A stretch of 35,440 nt of DNA from Arthrobacter sp. HY1533. Its GTDB lineage: Bacteria > Actinomycetota > Actinomycetes > Actinomycetales > Micrococcaceae. The stretch covers positions 1 to 35,440 of the forward strand of contig NZ_JANKZF010000036.1 of NCBI RefSeq assembly GCF_027568515.1, read 5' to 3'. Below the pieces are notes generated by a model, which made no database searches, had not been told where the DNA came from, and saw only the letters and a program-made list of their open reading frames with translations. Each line of letters opens with the position of its first letter. Positions within the stretch are counted from its first letter, which is position 1. The position numbers were made by a program, and so were the translations under genes. Of this stretch, positions 18,531 through 30,388 are shown in pieces.

Positions 18531-19928
18531 CTAGCCCTGCGGCGGCTGCCAGGCCTGCGGCTGCGGCTGCTGGAGCTGCGCTTGCGCCTGCTGGTATTGG
18601 GCTGCCTGTTGCTGCTGTGCCTGCCACACCACGGCGGCATGGCGGCCCAGAAGGTCGCTGCGCACGGCCGTGATCTTGTTCAGCAGCTCCATCTCCCGCT
18701 CCTGGTCCGCCGCAAGCCGCACAGCCCCGGCCGCGTTGGCCCGCGCGTCCACCAGCAGCCGCTGCCGGGTGAAGGCCAGGCGGGTGGCGAGGCGGATGAA
18801 TTCCTTCATGACCGGCCCCGCGGAGAATGTCTTGGCCCACTGCATCGCACGACGGCGGCCCTTGCCGGTTGCCAGCATGGGCACCTCCTGCGGGGTGAAC
18901 CAGCCGGAGGGCACGTACTCGGAGAGCCGCGTGCGGGTCAGCTTCGCCTCCGAGCGCCGCAGCAGCACGATCAGCAGGATGAACAGGATAAACAGCGGCA
19001 CCTGGAGCACCACGTAGACAAAGAAGAAGTTCCCGCCCAGGAATGAGGATCCGTTCCACAGCCCGTGCAGCAGCATGGCCGGGACCAGCCCCACCACCCA
19101 GGCCAGCAGCACCAGCCCCGTGCCGCCGTTGCGGGCGGCCCAACCCACGCACACGCCCAGCGTCGCCGTAAACATGACATGGGCAAAGGGCGACATGAGC
19201 CCGCGTAGGATGAAGATCCCCACCAGGCCGTTGACCTCGCCGTGGGCCTCCTCCAGGGCCTGCCCGAAGTAGAGGATGTTTTCGGTGAAGGCGAATCCCG
19301 CCGCGATGATGCCGGCGTAGACCACGCCGTCAATGGGGCCGTCAAAGGTGCGCCTGCGCAGGAAGAACAGCAGGAGCAGCCCGGCCCCCTTGGAGATTTC
19401 CTCCACGAGCGGTGCCTGGATGACGGCGCCCACCATGTCGGCGTCGGCGCCTGCATTGGAGCTCATGAGCAGCGGCTGGACCCAGCTGCCCACCACGAGG
19501 GCCGCGATGACGGCCATGCCGGCGCCCCAACAGAAACCCAGGACCATGGCCGCGACGGGCTCCGGCTCCCACTTGTCGATCCAGCGCAGGGTCACCACGC
19601 AGATGCCCAGCGGGATCAGGGCCAGGGCCCCACAGATCAGGAACACGTTGGCACCAATGGACAGGGCGAAGAACGCCAGGGTCACCGCCGTCACCAGGCC
19701 CAGGACGCACAGCAGGATGATGTTGGTCACCTTCAGGCCCGCGCCGCGGCGCTTTCCCTGCGCCGTGGTGGGTGCCGGGTGTGCCCAGTATTCAGGGCTG
19801 TGGCTCAGTTCAGTGCCGGGTCCCTGCGCCTGAGAAAGCGGGGCCGCGGGGAGGGGTTCCTGCGCATAGCTGGGCTGCTGCTGTGGTGCGCCGGCTGTGG
19901 GGTCTGGCCATTGGCCCGGTTCAGTCAT
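18531..19928 (-). CDS. PrsW-family intramembrane metalloprotease
   Basis: A 465-residue polytopic membrane protein. After a Pro/Gln-rich cytoplasmic N-terminus (1-65) it has about eight hydrophobic segments. The PrsW/CAAX-protease-like motifs are VEEISKG, FAFTENILYF, AHVMFTATLG and LLHGLWN, whose Glu and His residues form the expected metal-dependent active site. In Bacillus, PrsW cleaves an anti-sigma factor; the substrate here is unknown and no anti-sigma gene is in the window. The C-terminal 120 residues are soluble, partly helical, and end in a glutamine-rich tail (AQQQQAAQYQQAQAQLQQPQ). The ATG at 19928 is chosen because a -10 hexamer (TAGTCT) lies just upstream; the frame stays open further upstream without similarity. 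It is divergent from the pyr operon. Confidence 0.88.
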   Translation of the reverse strand: MTEPGQWPDPTAGAPQQQPSYAQEPLPAAPLSQAQGPGTELSHSPEYWAHPAPTTAQGKRRGAGLKVTNIILLCVLGLVTAVTLAFFALSIGANVFLICGALALIPLGICVVTLRWIDKWEPEPVAAMVLGFCWGAGMAVIAALVVGSWVQPLLMSSNAGADADMVGAVIQAPLVEEISKGAGLLLLFFLRRRTFDGPIDGVVYAGIIAAGFAFTENILYFGQALEEAHGEVNGLVGIFILRGLMSPFAHVMFTATLGVCVGWAARNGGTGLVLLAWVVGLVPAMLLHGLWNGSSFLGGNFFFVYVVLQVPLFILFILLIVLLRRSEAKLTRTRLSEYVPSGWFTPQEVPMLATGKGRRRAMQWAKTFSAGPVMKEFIRLATRLAFTRQRLLVDARANAAGAVRLAADQEREMELLNKITAVRSDLLGRHAAVVWQAQQQQAAQYQQAQAQLQQPQPQAWQPPQG

Positions 19929-19935
19929 GCCTCCA

Positions 19936-19941
19936 AGACTA
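19936..19941 (-). promoter_or_regulatory. -10 element of prsW-like gene
   Basis: On the minus strand TAGTCT ends seven bases before the ATG at 19928. GGAGG lies only one base from the ATG, too close for normal Shine-Dalgarno pairing, so a leaderless or nearly leaderless transcript is likely. No clear -35 is seen. Confidence 0.45.
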
Positions 19942-20071
19942 GGGCCACCGCCCCCCGCCACAAAGGGGGACGCGCAGCCGGCGGCCCGCAGCTGGGAACA
20001 AGCACCGCCCAGGGGGCTCCCGGCGGGCCCCGCGGCGGGTTCCCGAGAGCCGGGGAGGGGCGCCGCTGTGG

Positions 20072-20077
20072 TAGTTT
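20072..20077 (+). promoter_or_regulatory. -10 element of the pyr operon
   Basis: TAGTTT is a plausible -10. Transcription would start near 20083-20085, giving a leader of about 57 bases that carries the PyrR-binding hairpin. The -35 region is not recognisable. Confidence 0.4.
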
Positions 20078-20102
20078 GAGGTGTACTCAATCAACCTTTT
20101 AA

Positions 20103-20124
20103 TTCCGTCCTGTGAGGCGGGGAA
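20103..20124 (+). promoter_or_regulatory. PyrR-binding RNA hairpin in pyr leader
   Basis: The leader contains GUCCUGUGAGGC within a stem-loop (TTCCG at 20103-20107 pairing with C-GG-GGAA at 20118-20124, one bulged G). It matches the PyrR-binding consensus ARUCCNGNGAGGYU at all the core positions UCC, G and GAGGY. The A-U closing pair of the consensus is replaced by C-G. The 3' side runs into AAAGGGG (20123-20129), the likely pyrR ribosome-binding site, and no terminator hairpin follows. PyrR with UMP bound would therefore block translation, as described for mycobacteria, rather than attenuate transcription as in Bacillus. The mechanism is inferred. Confidence 0.8.
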
Positions 20125-20140
20125 AGGGGACATAAAGAAA

Positions 20141-20746
20141 ATGAACAACCCCTCTGCAGCGTCCGGGGACGGCCAGCCAGCCCCGAGCAGTGTGTCCCGC
20201 GTGGTGCTTAGCGCCGCCGACATCGAGCGGGCACTGACCCGCATCGCCTATGAAATTCTCGAAGCCAACAAGGGCGGGGAGAACCTCCTGCTCCTGGGCA
20301 TCCCGCGCCGCGGCTTCCCTTTGGCCCAGCGCCTGGCCGCCAAGCTTGCCGCCAGCGATCCCGCCATCGACCCGGCTGCCATTGTTGGCCAGCTGGACGT
20401 CACGATGTTTCGCGACGACCTGGCCCAGCACCCCACCATGGCCCCGCGCCGCACCGAACTGCCTGCCTCCGGCGTCGACGGCAAGACCATTGTCCTGGTC
20501 GATGACGTGCTGTACTCCGGACGCACCATCCGCGCAGCCCTGGACGCCCTCGTGGACCTGGGCCGCCCCCGCGCCGTGCGCCTTGCCGTCCTGGTTGACC
20601 GCGGCCACCGCGAACTGCCCATCCGTGCCGACCACGTGGGCAAGAACCTGCCCACCTCCTCCAGCGAAAAGGTCCGTGTCCGCCTGCATGAAATTGACGG
20701 CGGCACCGCTGCCGGCGACCAGGTAGTCATCGAGGCCGGCGCATGA
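20141..20746 (+). CDS. pyrR: bifunctional pyr operon regulator / uracil phosphoribosyltransferase
   Basis: PyrR binds pyr mRNA in response to UMP/UTP and has uracil phosphoribosyltransferase activity. The 201-residue protein has the PRPP-binding signature [13 protein letters not shown] (117-129) and the typical MFRDDL and [10 protein letters not shown] blocks. The ATG at 20141 follows AAAGGGG at 20123-20129. An earlier GTG (20081) lies upstream of the regulatory hairpin and is rejected. The first 18 residues are a low-complexity extension. It is the first gene of the operon and overlaps pyrB by four bases (ATGA). Confidence 0.96.
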   Translation: MNNPSAASGDGQPAPSSVSRVVLSAADIERALTRIAYEILEANKGGENLLLLGIPRRGFPLAQRLAAKLAASDPAIDPAAIVGQLDVTMFRDDLAQHPTMAPRRTELPASGVDGKTIVLVDDVLYSGRTIRAALDALVDLGRPRAVRLAVLVDRGHRELPIRADHVGKNLPTSSSEKVRVRLHEIDGGTAAGDQVVIEAGA

Positions 20747-21762
20747 GGCACCTGCTTTCCACCGAGCAGCTCAGCCGCGAAAACGCCATCCTGATCCTGG
20801 ACACCGCCCAGGAAATGTCCGCCGTGGGGGAGCGGGAGATCAAGAAGCTCCCCGCATTGCGCGGCCGCACCGTGGTCAACCTCTTCTTCGAGGACTCCAC
20901 CCGCACCCGCATCTCCTTTGAAGCCGCCGCCAAGCGCCTCTCGGCCGACGTCATCAACTTCAGCGCGAAGGGCTCTTCGGTGTCCAAGGGTGAGTCCCTC
21001 AAGGACACCGCCCAGACCCTGGAGGCCATGAGCGCCGACGCCGTGGTCATCCGGCACTGGGCCTCCGGCGCACCCGCGCAGCTGGCCAACTCCGGCTGGA
21101 TCGACGCCGCCGTCATCAACGCCGGCGACGGCACTCACGCCCACCCCACGCAGGCCCTCCTGGACGCCTTCACCATGCGCGCCCACTGGTCCAAGCTGCA
21201 GGGCAGCTCCTCGGTGGGTGCCGATCTGGCAGGCATGCGCGTCATCATTGCCGGCGATGTGCTGCACTCCCGCGTGGCACGCTCCAATGTGTGGCTGCTG
21301 CGCACCCTGGGCGCCCACGTGACGCTCGTGGCCCCGCCCACACTCCTGCCGGTGGGCGTGGAACACTGGCCCTGCGAGGTCAGCTACGACCTCGACGCCG
21401 CACTGGAGAAGGGCGTGGACGCCGTCATGATGCTGCGCGTGCAGGCCGAGCGCATGAACGCCTCGTTCTTCCCGTCGGCCCGCGAATACGCTCGCCGCTG
21501 GGGGTTCGACGACGCCCGCCTCGCCAAGCTGGATGCCCTGAACCTCAAGGACACCATCATCATGCACCCCGGCCCCATGAACCGCGGCCTGGAAATCTCC
21601 TCCGCGGCCGCCGATTCCCCCCGTTCCACGGTCCTGGCCCAGGTCCGCAACGGCGTCTCGGTGCGCATGGCCGCCCTGTACCTGCTGCTTTCCGGCGAAA
21701 TGCGCGAACCCGCCGCCGCCCACCACTTCCCAGCTGCGCCCCCAGTAAAGGACCACTCATGA
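20743..21762 (+). CDS. pyrB: aspartate carbamoyltransferase catalytic subunit
   Basis: Joins carbamoyl phosphate and aspartate to carbamoyl-aspartate, the first committed step of pyrimidine synthesis. The 339-residue protein has the carbamoyl phosphate loop FFEDSTRTR (48-56), the [11 protein letters not shown] block and [10 protein letters not shown] near the end. No pyrI regulatory subunit is present, as expected for the actinobacterial class. A short insertion with [14 protein letters not shown] precedes the second domain, and the tail after the last helix ([16 protein letters not shown]) is unstructured. It overlaps pyrR and pyrC by four bases each. Confidence 0.97.
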   Translation: MRHLLSTEQLSRENAILILDTAQEMSAVGEREIKKLPALRGRTVVNLFFEDSTRTRISFEAAAKRLSADVINFSAKGSSVSKGESLKDTAQTLEAMSADAVVIRHWASGAPAQLANSGWIDAAVINAGDGTHAHPTQALLDAFTMRAHWSKLQGSSSVGADLAGMRVIIAGDVLHSRVARSNVWLLRTLGAHVTLVAPPTLLPVGVEHWPCEVSYDLDAALEKGVDAVMMLRVQAERMNASFFPSAREYARRWGFDDARLAKLDALNLKDTIIMHPGPMNRGLEISSAAADSPRSTVLAQVRNGVSVRMAALYLLLSGEMREPAAAHHFPAAPPVKDHS

Positions 21763-23084
21763 CCAACGCAAGCTACCTGATCCGCTCGGCGTCCCTGCTG
21801 GGCACCACCACGGCAGACATCCTGGTCCGCGACGGCGTCATTGCCGCCGTGGGTGAAAACCTGGGCAGCGACGTTGTGGGCGACGCCACCGTCATTGAAG
21901 CCGCCGGCCTGGTGGCCCTGCCCGGCATGGTGGACCTGCACACCCACCTGCGCGAACCCGGCCGCGAAGACGCCGAAACCGTCGAGACCGGCACCCGCGC
22001 CGCAGCCCTGGGCGGCTTCACGGCCGTCCACGCCATGGCCAACAGCTCACCCGTCGCCGACACCGCCGGCGTGGTGGAGCAGGTCCACACCCTGGGCCGC
22101 GAATCCGGCTGGGTCGACGTCCGCCCTGTTGGCGCAGTCACCGTGGGCCTAGCCGGCAAGCAGCTCGCCGAGCTCGGCGCCATGGCCGATTCCCGCGCCC
22201 GCGTCCGGGTCTTCTCCGACGACGGCATCTGCGTCAGCGACCCCGTCATGATGCGCCGTGCCCTGGAGTACGTCAAGGCGTTCGACGGCGTGATTGCCCA
22301 GCACGCGCAGGAACCGCGCCTGACCGAAGGCGCCCAGATGAACGAGGGCTCCGTCTCGGCGGATCTCGGCCTGGCCGGCTGGCCTGCAGTGGCCGAGGAA
22401 TCCATCATTGCCCGCGACGTGCTGCTGGCACACCACGTGGGCTCCCGCCTGCACGTGTGCCACGTCTCCACGGCTGGCTCGGTGGAGATCATCCGCTGGG
22501 CCAAGGAGCGCGGCATCTCCGTCACGGCCGAGGTCACCCCGCACCACCTGCTGCTGACCGAAGAGCTCGTGCGCAGCTACAACCCCGTGTACAAGGTCAA
22601 CCCGCCGCTGCGCGCCGACTCCGACGTCCACGCCCTGCGTGCGGCCCTGGCCGACGGCACCATCGACATTGTTGGCACCGACCACGCACCGCACCCCAGC
22701 GAGGCCAAGGAATGCGAATGGGCCTCCGCGGCCATGGGCATGACGGGCCTGGAGACGGCCCTGTCCGTGGTTCAGGAAACCATGATCGAAACCGGCCTGA
22801 TGACCTGGGCCGACTTTGCCCGCGTCACCTCCACCAAGCCGGCCGAAATCGGCCTCGTGGAAGACCAGGGCCGTCCGCTGGAAGTGGGGGAGCCGGCCAA
22901 CATTGTGCTGATTGACCCCGCAGCCCGCTGGAACGTTGACCCGTACGCCATGGCCACGAAGGGACGCAACTCGCCCTTCGCCGGCCTGGTGCTGCCGGGC
23001 CGCGTGCAGGCCACGTTCTTCCACGGCCACCCCACGGTCCTGGACGGCGTGCTCAACACGCCCTACCGCCACGGGGCCAACTAG
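21759..23084 (+). CDS. pyrC: dihydroorotase
   Basis: Cyclises carbamoyl-aspartate to dihydroorotate. The 441-residue amidohydrolase has the metal-binding HTHLREPG motif (61-68), the conserved PHH in TPHHLLL and the GTDHAPH block with the catalytic Asp. Its length and motifs place it in the long type I dihydroorotases often found in Gram-positive pyr operons. The ATG overlaps the pyrB stop, and its stop shares one base with the next gene's GTG. Confidence 0.97.
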   Translation: MTNASYLIRSASLLGTTTADILVRDGVIAAVGENLGSDVVGDATVIEAAGLVALPGMVDLHTHLREPGREDAETVETGTRAAALGGFTAVHAMANSSPVADTAGVVEQVHTLGRESGWVDVRPVGAVTVGLAGKQLAELGAMADSRARVRVFSDDGICVSDPVMMRRALEYVKAFDGVIAQHAQEPRLTEGAQMNEGSVSADLGLAGWPAVAEESIIARDVLLAHHVGSRLHVCHVSTAGSVEIIRWAKERGISVTAEVTPHHLLLTEELVRSYNPVYKVNPPLRADSDVHALRAALADGTIDIVGTDHAPHPSEAKECEWASAAMGMTGLETALSVVQETMIETGLMTWADFARVTSTKPAEIGLVEDQGRPLEVGEPANIVLIDPAARWNVDPYAMATKGRNSPFAGLVLPGRVQATFFHGHPTVLDGVLNTPYRHGAN

Positions 23085-23608
23085 TGGACGAGCGGATCCT
23101 GCCCGGCGTCCTGGTCCTCCTGGTCGTTGTGGTGGTCTTCGCCTTGATGTTCAGGGGCTGGCGCAACAAGCTCAAGTCACAGGCCGGCCTGGCCGAACTC
23201 CCCGCAATCCCCGGGGGACTGGGCGCCGCCACCATCAGCGTCCCGGGCCAATACGTGGTCACCACCGCGGCCGGCGACTGGCTGGACCGGATGGCCGTCC
23301 ACGGCCTGGGCATCCGCACGCCGGCCACGGTCAGCGTCCACCCGGACGGCGTCGTGATTGAACGCCGCGGGGCGCAGGACCTCTTCATCGCCAGGGAATC
23401 CCTGCTCGAGGTGGAGACGCGGGCAGGAATGGCCGGTAAGTTTGTCGAAAAGGACGGACTTGTGGTCATTGGCTGGAGACTGGCGGACACTGAAGTGGAC
23501 ACAGGCTTCCGCACCACCGAGGCAGGCGCCAAGCGCCCGCTCATTGAAGCTTTGCAGGAATTGCTGCCCCACGGCGGCCAAACAGACAGCAACGGAAAGA
23601 ACAACTGA
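23084..23608 (+). CDS. membrane-anchored PH-like protein of the pyr operon
   Basis: A 174-residue protein with one N-terminal membrane segment (about 7-25, [19 protein letters not shown]). A beta-rich domain follows ([44 protein letters not shown]). This resembles the bacterial PH-like fold. A similar single-pass protein sits between pyrC and carA in mycobacteria and many actinobacteria, but I know of no experimental function. GTG start overlapping the pyrC stop by one base; carA begins two bases after its stop. Strict co-transcription with pyrimidine genes suggests a linked role, perhaps in placing the enzymes at the membrane, but this is speculation. Confidence 0.85.
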   Translation: MDERILPGVLVLLVVVVVFALMFRGWRNKLKSQAGLAELPAIPGGLGAATISVPGQYVVTTAAGDWLDRMAVHGLGIRTPATVSVHPDGVVIERRGAQDLFIARESLLEVETRAGMAGKFVEKDGLVVIGWRLADTEVDTGFRTTEAGAKRPLIEALQELLPHGGQTDSNGKNN

Positions 23609-23610
23609 GA

Positions 23611-24806
23611 ATGAGTGATGCAACCATGCCTGCACAGGCACTTTTGATCCTGGAAGACGGCCGCACTTTCCGTGGCACCAGCTACGGCGCACAGGGCACG
23701 GCCCTGGGCGAGGCAGTCTTCACCACCGGCATGACCGGCTACCAGGAGACCCTGACGGACCCCTCCTACGCCCGCCAGCTGATCGTCCAGACGGCACCGC
23801 ACATCGGCAACACCGGCGTGAACGCGGCCGACAACGAATCCACCCGCATCTGGGCCGCTGGCTACGTTGTCCGCGATGCCGCCCGCCGCCCCTCCAACTG
23901 GCGCAGCGAGGGAACGCTCGACGACGAGCTTTCCACCCAGGGCATCGTTGGCATCCAGGGCGTGGACACCCGCGCCATCACCCGCCACCTGCGTGAACGC
24001 GGCGCCATGAAGGCTGGCATCTTCTCCGGCACCGACGCCGCCCGCCCGGAAGCGGAACTGCTGGCTGAGGTCCTGGCGCAGCCCGCCATGGCCGGCCTGC
24101 GCCTGGCCGAAGAGGTCAGCGTTGACGAGGCCTATGTCGTGGAGCCCTCGGACCACGGCTGGGAAGGCGAGCCGCTGTTCTCCATCGCCGCCCTGGACCT
24201 TGGCATCAAGGGCATGACGCCCATCCGCTTCGCCGAGCGCGGCGTGCGCGTGCACGTGCTGCCCGCCACCACCACCTTCGAGGAAGCCCAGGCGCTGAAC
24301 CCCGACGGCGTGTTCGTCTCCAACGGCCCCGGCGACCCCGCCACCGCCAACAACCAGGTCGCCTTCGTGCGCAGCTTCCTTGACGCCGGCGTGCCGTACT
24401 TCGGCATCTGCTTCGGCAACCAGATCCTGGGCCGCGCCCTGGGCTTTGGCACGTACAAGCTGCGCTATGGCCACCGCGGCATCAACCAGCCCGTCATGGA
24501 CCGCACCACGGGCAAGGTGGAAATCACCAGCCAGAACCACGGCTTCGCCGTCGACGCACCCCTGGACGGGCCCTCACAGGCCCCCGAGGAACGCTTCGGC
24601 CGTGTCGAGGTCAGCCACATCAGCCTCAACGACCAGGTGGTCGAAGGACTCGCCTGCCTGGACATCCCCGCCTTCTCGGTGCAGTACCACCCCGAAGCCG
24701 CAGCCGGTCCCCACGACGCCGCGTACCTGTTTGACAGGTTCATCAGCCTCATGACCGAGAACAAGACCGCACAGAGCAAGACCGCACAGAGCCAGGAAAA
24801 CAAGTA

Positions 24807-24807
<1 letters not shown>
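23611..24807 (+). CDS. carA: carbamoyl-phosphate synthase small (glutaminase) subunit
   Basis: Releases ammonia from glutamine and channels it to CarB. The 398-residue protein has an N-terminal CarA-specific domain ([20 protein letters not shown]) and a class I glutamine amidotransferase domain. The triad is Cys267 (FGICFGNQ), His360 and Glu362 (YHPEA). The C-terminus contains a 15-base tandem duplication giving KTAQS twice. It starts two bases after the preceding gene, and its TAA shares one base with the carB ATG. Confidence 0.97.
24763..24792 (+). repeat. 15-base tandem duplication at 3' end of carA
   Basis: AAGACCGCACAGAGC occurs twice with no gap and no mismatch (24763-24777, 24778-24792), in frame, encoding [10 protein letters not shown]. 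Perfect identity suggests recent slippage in a tolerant C-terminal tail. Confidence 0.95.
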
Positions 24808-28107
<3,300 letters not shown>

Positions 28108-28115
<8 letters not shown>

Positions 28116-28983
28116 CGCGGACGCTTCGGTCTCGACTGGCTCGACCACCGGCGGCCGGGCGGCATTCGGTGCGCGGCTTGCCGCCGCCATGGGGGCCCGC
28201 GGGCCGCTGTGTGTGGGCATCGACCCGCACCCGGGCCTGCTGGCCGCGTGGGGCCTGGACGACTCCGTCCAGGGGCTGCGCAGCTTCTCCCTGACAGTGC
28301 TGGAGGCGGTGGCCCCCCTGGCGGCCGCCATCAAGCCGCAGGTGGCGCTCTATGAGCGCCACGGCTCGGCCGGCCTGGCCGTCCTGGAGGAGCTGCTCGC
28401 AGCCTCAGCCCAGGCGGATGTGCTGACCATTGCCGACGCCAAGCGCGGGGACATCGGCTCCACCATGGCCGGCTACGCCGACGCATGGCTGCGCGACGGC
28501 TCGGCCCTGGCGGCCGACTCCGTGACGCTGAGCCCGTACCTGGGCTTTGAGTCGCTGCGCCCTGCACTGGACCTCGCGGCGGCCACGGGCCGCGGCGTGT
28601 TTGTGCTGGCGCTGACCTCCAACCCGGAAGGTGCCAGCGTCCAGCACGTTGGCGGTGCCGAGTCGGTGGCCAAGCGCATTGCCCAGGCCGCCGCCGTCGA
28701 AAACCAGCGCTACGCCCAGGACGCCCTGGGCTCCGTGGGCCTGGTGGTTGGCGCCACCGTGGGCAACGCCCTGGAACAGCTGGGCATTGACCTGGCCGCC
28801 GTCCACGGGCCACTGCTGGCCCCGGGCCTGGGCGCCCAGGGCGCCACGGGTGCCGACATGCGGGCCACCTTCGGTGCGGCCTACCCGGCCGTGCTGGCCA
28901 CCTCCAGCCGCGGCATCCTGGCCGCCGGCCCGGATGTGGCAGCGCTGCGGGCCGCCACGCAGGAGACCCTGGCCGGTCTGTAG
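28108..28983 (+). CDS. pyrF: orotidine 5'-phosphate decarboxylase (type 2)
   Basis: Decarboxylates OMP to UMP, the last step of the pathway. The 291-residue protein is of the longer actinobacterial type 2, with [11 protein letters not shown], the catalytic Asp110/Lys112/Asp115 in [25 protein letters not shown] and a C-terminal [10 protein letters not shown] phosphate loop. The ATG at 28108 overlaps the carB stop. It is the only plausible start, because the next one (28189) lies inside the conserved region. Residues 8-15 (VSTGSTTG) are encoded by a copy of a dispersed repeat (28127-28151), so this N-terminal extension is probably acquired and dispensable. Confidence 0.95.
28127..28151 (-). repeat. 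dispersed GGTGGTCGAGCC repeat copy inside pyrF
   Basis: On the minus strand this reads CCGGTGGTCGAGCCAGTCGA followed by GACCG, a single-copy version of the element at 35249-35293 with one difference (CCAGTC for CCTGTC). It covers the pyrF codons just after the start and lies within 40 bases of the carB stop. Such elements are normally intergenic in Arthrobacter-type genomes. Confidence 0.9.
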
Positions 28984-28988
28984 CCGGC

Positions 28989-29016
28989 CTGCGCCGGCAC
29001 CAAGGTGCCGGCGCAG
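28989..29016 (+). terminator. terminator hairpin at end of pyr operon
   Basis: A 13-bp G/C-rich inverted repeat (28989-29001 with 29004-29016) with a very small loop lies five bases after the pyrF stop. It is followed by ATTGATTTGCTT, a weak T-rich tract. It probably terminates the pyr transcript, though the T-tract is not ideal. Confidence 0.75.
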
Positions 29017-29017
29017 A

Positions 29018-29046
29018 TTGATTTGCTTCCCCGGTGCGGATAAGTT
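29018..29046 (+). promoter_or_regulatory. mihF promoter (-35 and -10)
   Basis: TTGATT (29018-29023) and TAAGTT (29041-29046) are separated by 17 bases, the best-spaced promoter in the window together with the one at 35348. The start would be near 29053, giving a leader of about 55 bases. The -10 lies inside the palindrome at 29029-29080. Confidence 0.55.
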
Positions 29047-29080
29047 CGAACAACAGCCTTGTTCGCAAGCCGCACCGGGG
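29029..29080. repeat. 52-base nested imperfect palindrome over mihF promoter
   Basis: An outer pair of 11-base arms (CCCCGGTGCGG at 29029-29039, CCGCACCGGGG at 29070-29080) encloses an inner pair of 7-base arms (CGAACAA at 29047-29053, TTGTTCG at 29059-29065). All arms are perfect. As DNA it could form a cruciform or a double operator. As RNA it would fold only in read-through transcripts from the pyr operon, since the 5' outer arm lies upstream of the predicted mihF start site. Confidence 0.75.
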
Positions 29081-29108
29081 ACAGCCGTCAAAAGGGGAGT
29101 TACGTTTC

Positions 29109-29429
29109 GTGAATTTGCCGCATCTGTCCCACGAAGAACGCGCGGACGCACGGAGCAAGGCCATTGCCGCCAGGACCTTGAGGTCCCAGGCAAAACAAGA
29201 TTTGAAGACAGGGCAGATGAGCGTTGCCGCCGTGCTTGGCGCGGCCGCGGGCGAACCTGCCCTTGACCGACTTAAAGTGTGTGAATTACTCGAAGCCCTC
29301 CCGGGCATTGGAAAGGTACGTGCAACTGTGATCATGAGCGAGCTGGGGATAGCCCCAACCCGCAGGGTGCGCGGCCTGGGCGTGCACCAGCGCCGGGCCC
29401 TCCTGGACTACCTGGCGGGCAAGGCATGA
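29109..29429 (+). CDS. mihF: integration host factor, actinobacterial type
   Basis: A 106-residue nucleoid-associated protein (mIHF/sIHF) that bends DNA and is unrelated in sequence to E. coli IHF. Visible features are the basic N-terminal helix ([21 protein letters not shown]) and [36 protein letters not shown], split by a helix-two-turn-helix-like GIGKVRA segment, the core of DNA binding. The GTG at 29109 follows AAAAGGGGAG (29090-29099). Its stop overlaps the gmk ATG by four bases. The mihF-gmk-rpoZ order is conserved in actinobacteria. Confidence 0.94.
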   Translation: MNLPHLSHEERADARSKAIAARTLRSQAKQDLKTGQMSVAAVLGAAAGEPALDRLKVCELLEALPGIGKVRATVIMSELGIAPTRRVRGLGVHQRRALLDYLAGKA

Positions 29430-30040
29430 CCGCCGTGGAGGTGCCCGGCGAGAACACCGAGCGCACCAAGCCCCGCAGCGGCGTGACCGTCCTGGCCGGC
29501 CCCACGGCCGTGGGCAAGGGCACCGTGTCCACCTTTATCCGGGACAACTACCCGGATGTGTGGCTGTCGGTCTCCGCCACCACTCGCCAGGCCCGCCCCG
29601 GCGAGGAAGAGGGCGTGCACTACTTCTTCAAGGCCGCCGACGACTTCGATTCCCTCGTGGCCGACGGCGAGCTGCTGGAGTGGGCAGTGGTCCATGGCGT
29701 GAACCGCTACGGCACCCTGCGCAGCACCGTCGAGGCCGCCGTGGCCAACGGCAAGTCTGTGCTCCTCGAGATCGACCTGCAGGGCGCGCGACAGGTCAAG
29801 GAGGCCATGCCGGAGGCCGACTTCGTGTTCCTGGCCCCGCCCAGCTGGGACGAATTGGTCCGCCGCCTTGTGGGGCGCGGCACCGAAACAGCCCAGGAAC
29901 AGCAGCGCCGCCTGGAAACCGCTAAACTGGAACTTGCTGCCGCGCCGGAGTTCGATTACGTCATTGTCAATGACGATGTCAGCCGTGCTGCAGCTGCGCT
30001 GGTTGACTTGATGGGGCTCACCCCCCACCACAACGTTTGA
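29426..30040 (+). CDS. gmk: guanylate kinase
   Basis: Phosphorylates GMP to GDP with ATP. The 204-residue protein has the P-loop GPTAVGKG (25-32) and the GMP-binding [21 protein letters not shown], with YG in [14 protein letters not shown]. The CORE segment is [12 protein letters not shown] and the end DYVIVNDD is conserved. An 18-residue polar leader precedes the first strand. It is translationally coupled to mihF by the ATGA overlap and is followed 69 bases later by rpoZ. Confidence 0.96.
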   Translation: MTAVEVPGENTERTKPRSGVTVLAGPTAVGKGTVSTFIRDNYPDVWLSVSATTRQARPGEEEGVHYFFKAADDFDSLVADGELLEWAVVHGVNRYGTLRSTVEAAVANGKSVLLEIDLQGARQVKEAMPEADFVFLAPPSWDELVRRLVGRGTETAQEQQRRLETAKLELAAAPEFDYVIVNDDVSRAAAALVDLMGLTPHHNV

Positions 30041-30109
30041 CCGCGCGGAACCCACCCGTTCCGCACCGTTTGGCCAGCACAACATCCTTTCGATTTTTTG
30101 GAGAATCAC

Positions 30110-30367
30110 TTGACTACACAGCCCGAAGGCATCATCAATCCCCCCATCGACTCGCTGCTTGAGGCTGCCGACTCGAAGTACGGACTGGTCATCTTTGGTG
30201 CCAAGCGTGCGCGCCAGATCAACGCTTACTACGCGCAGCTCCACGAGGGCCTGTTCGAGTACGTTGGCCCCCTGGTTGACACCCGCCTGAACGAGAAGTC
30301 CCTCTCGATCGCATTCCGCGAAATCGACGAGGGCCTGCTGGTTTCCAAGCCTGTCGAGACCGCGTAA
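30110..30367 (+). CDS. rpoZ: RNA polymerase omega subunit
   Basis: The small subunit that helps assemble RNA polymerase by holding beta-prime. The 85-residue protein begins [20 protein letters not shown] and contains [20 protein letters not shown], the conserved core. It ends [20 protein letters not shown]. The start is a TTG at 30110 with GGAGAA six to eight bases upstream. Another TTG at 30098 would place the ribosome-binding site inside the gene and is rejected. It is followed 21 bases later by coaBC. Confidence 0.95.
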   Translation: MTTQPEGIINPPIDSLLEAADSKYGLVIFGAKRARQINAYYAQLHEGLFEYVGPLVDTRLNEKSLSIAFREIDEGLLVSKPVETA

Positions 30368-30388
30368 CTACGCGCAACCACAGCCACG

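Noticed and set aside
20081-20140. Upstream GTG as the start of pyrR
   Set aside because: It would translate through the PyrR-binding hairpin and add 20 residues without family similarity.
30349-30361. GCCTGTCGAGACC at the 3' end of rpoZ, identical to the core of the dispersed repeat
   Set aside because: Only 13 bases match, without the GGTGGTCGA half, and the encoded C-terminus looks like ordinary rpoZ sequence. Coincidence is likely, though an origin of the repeat core from coding DNA cannot be excluded.
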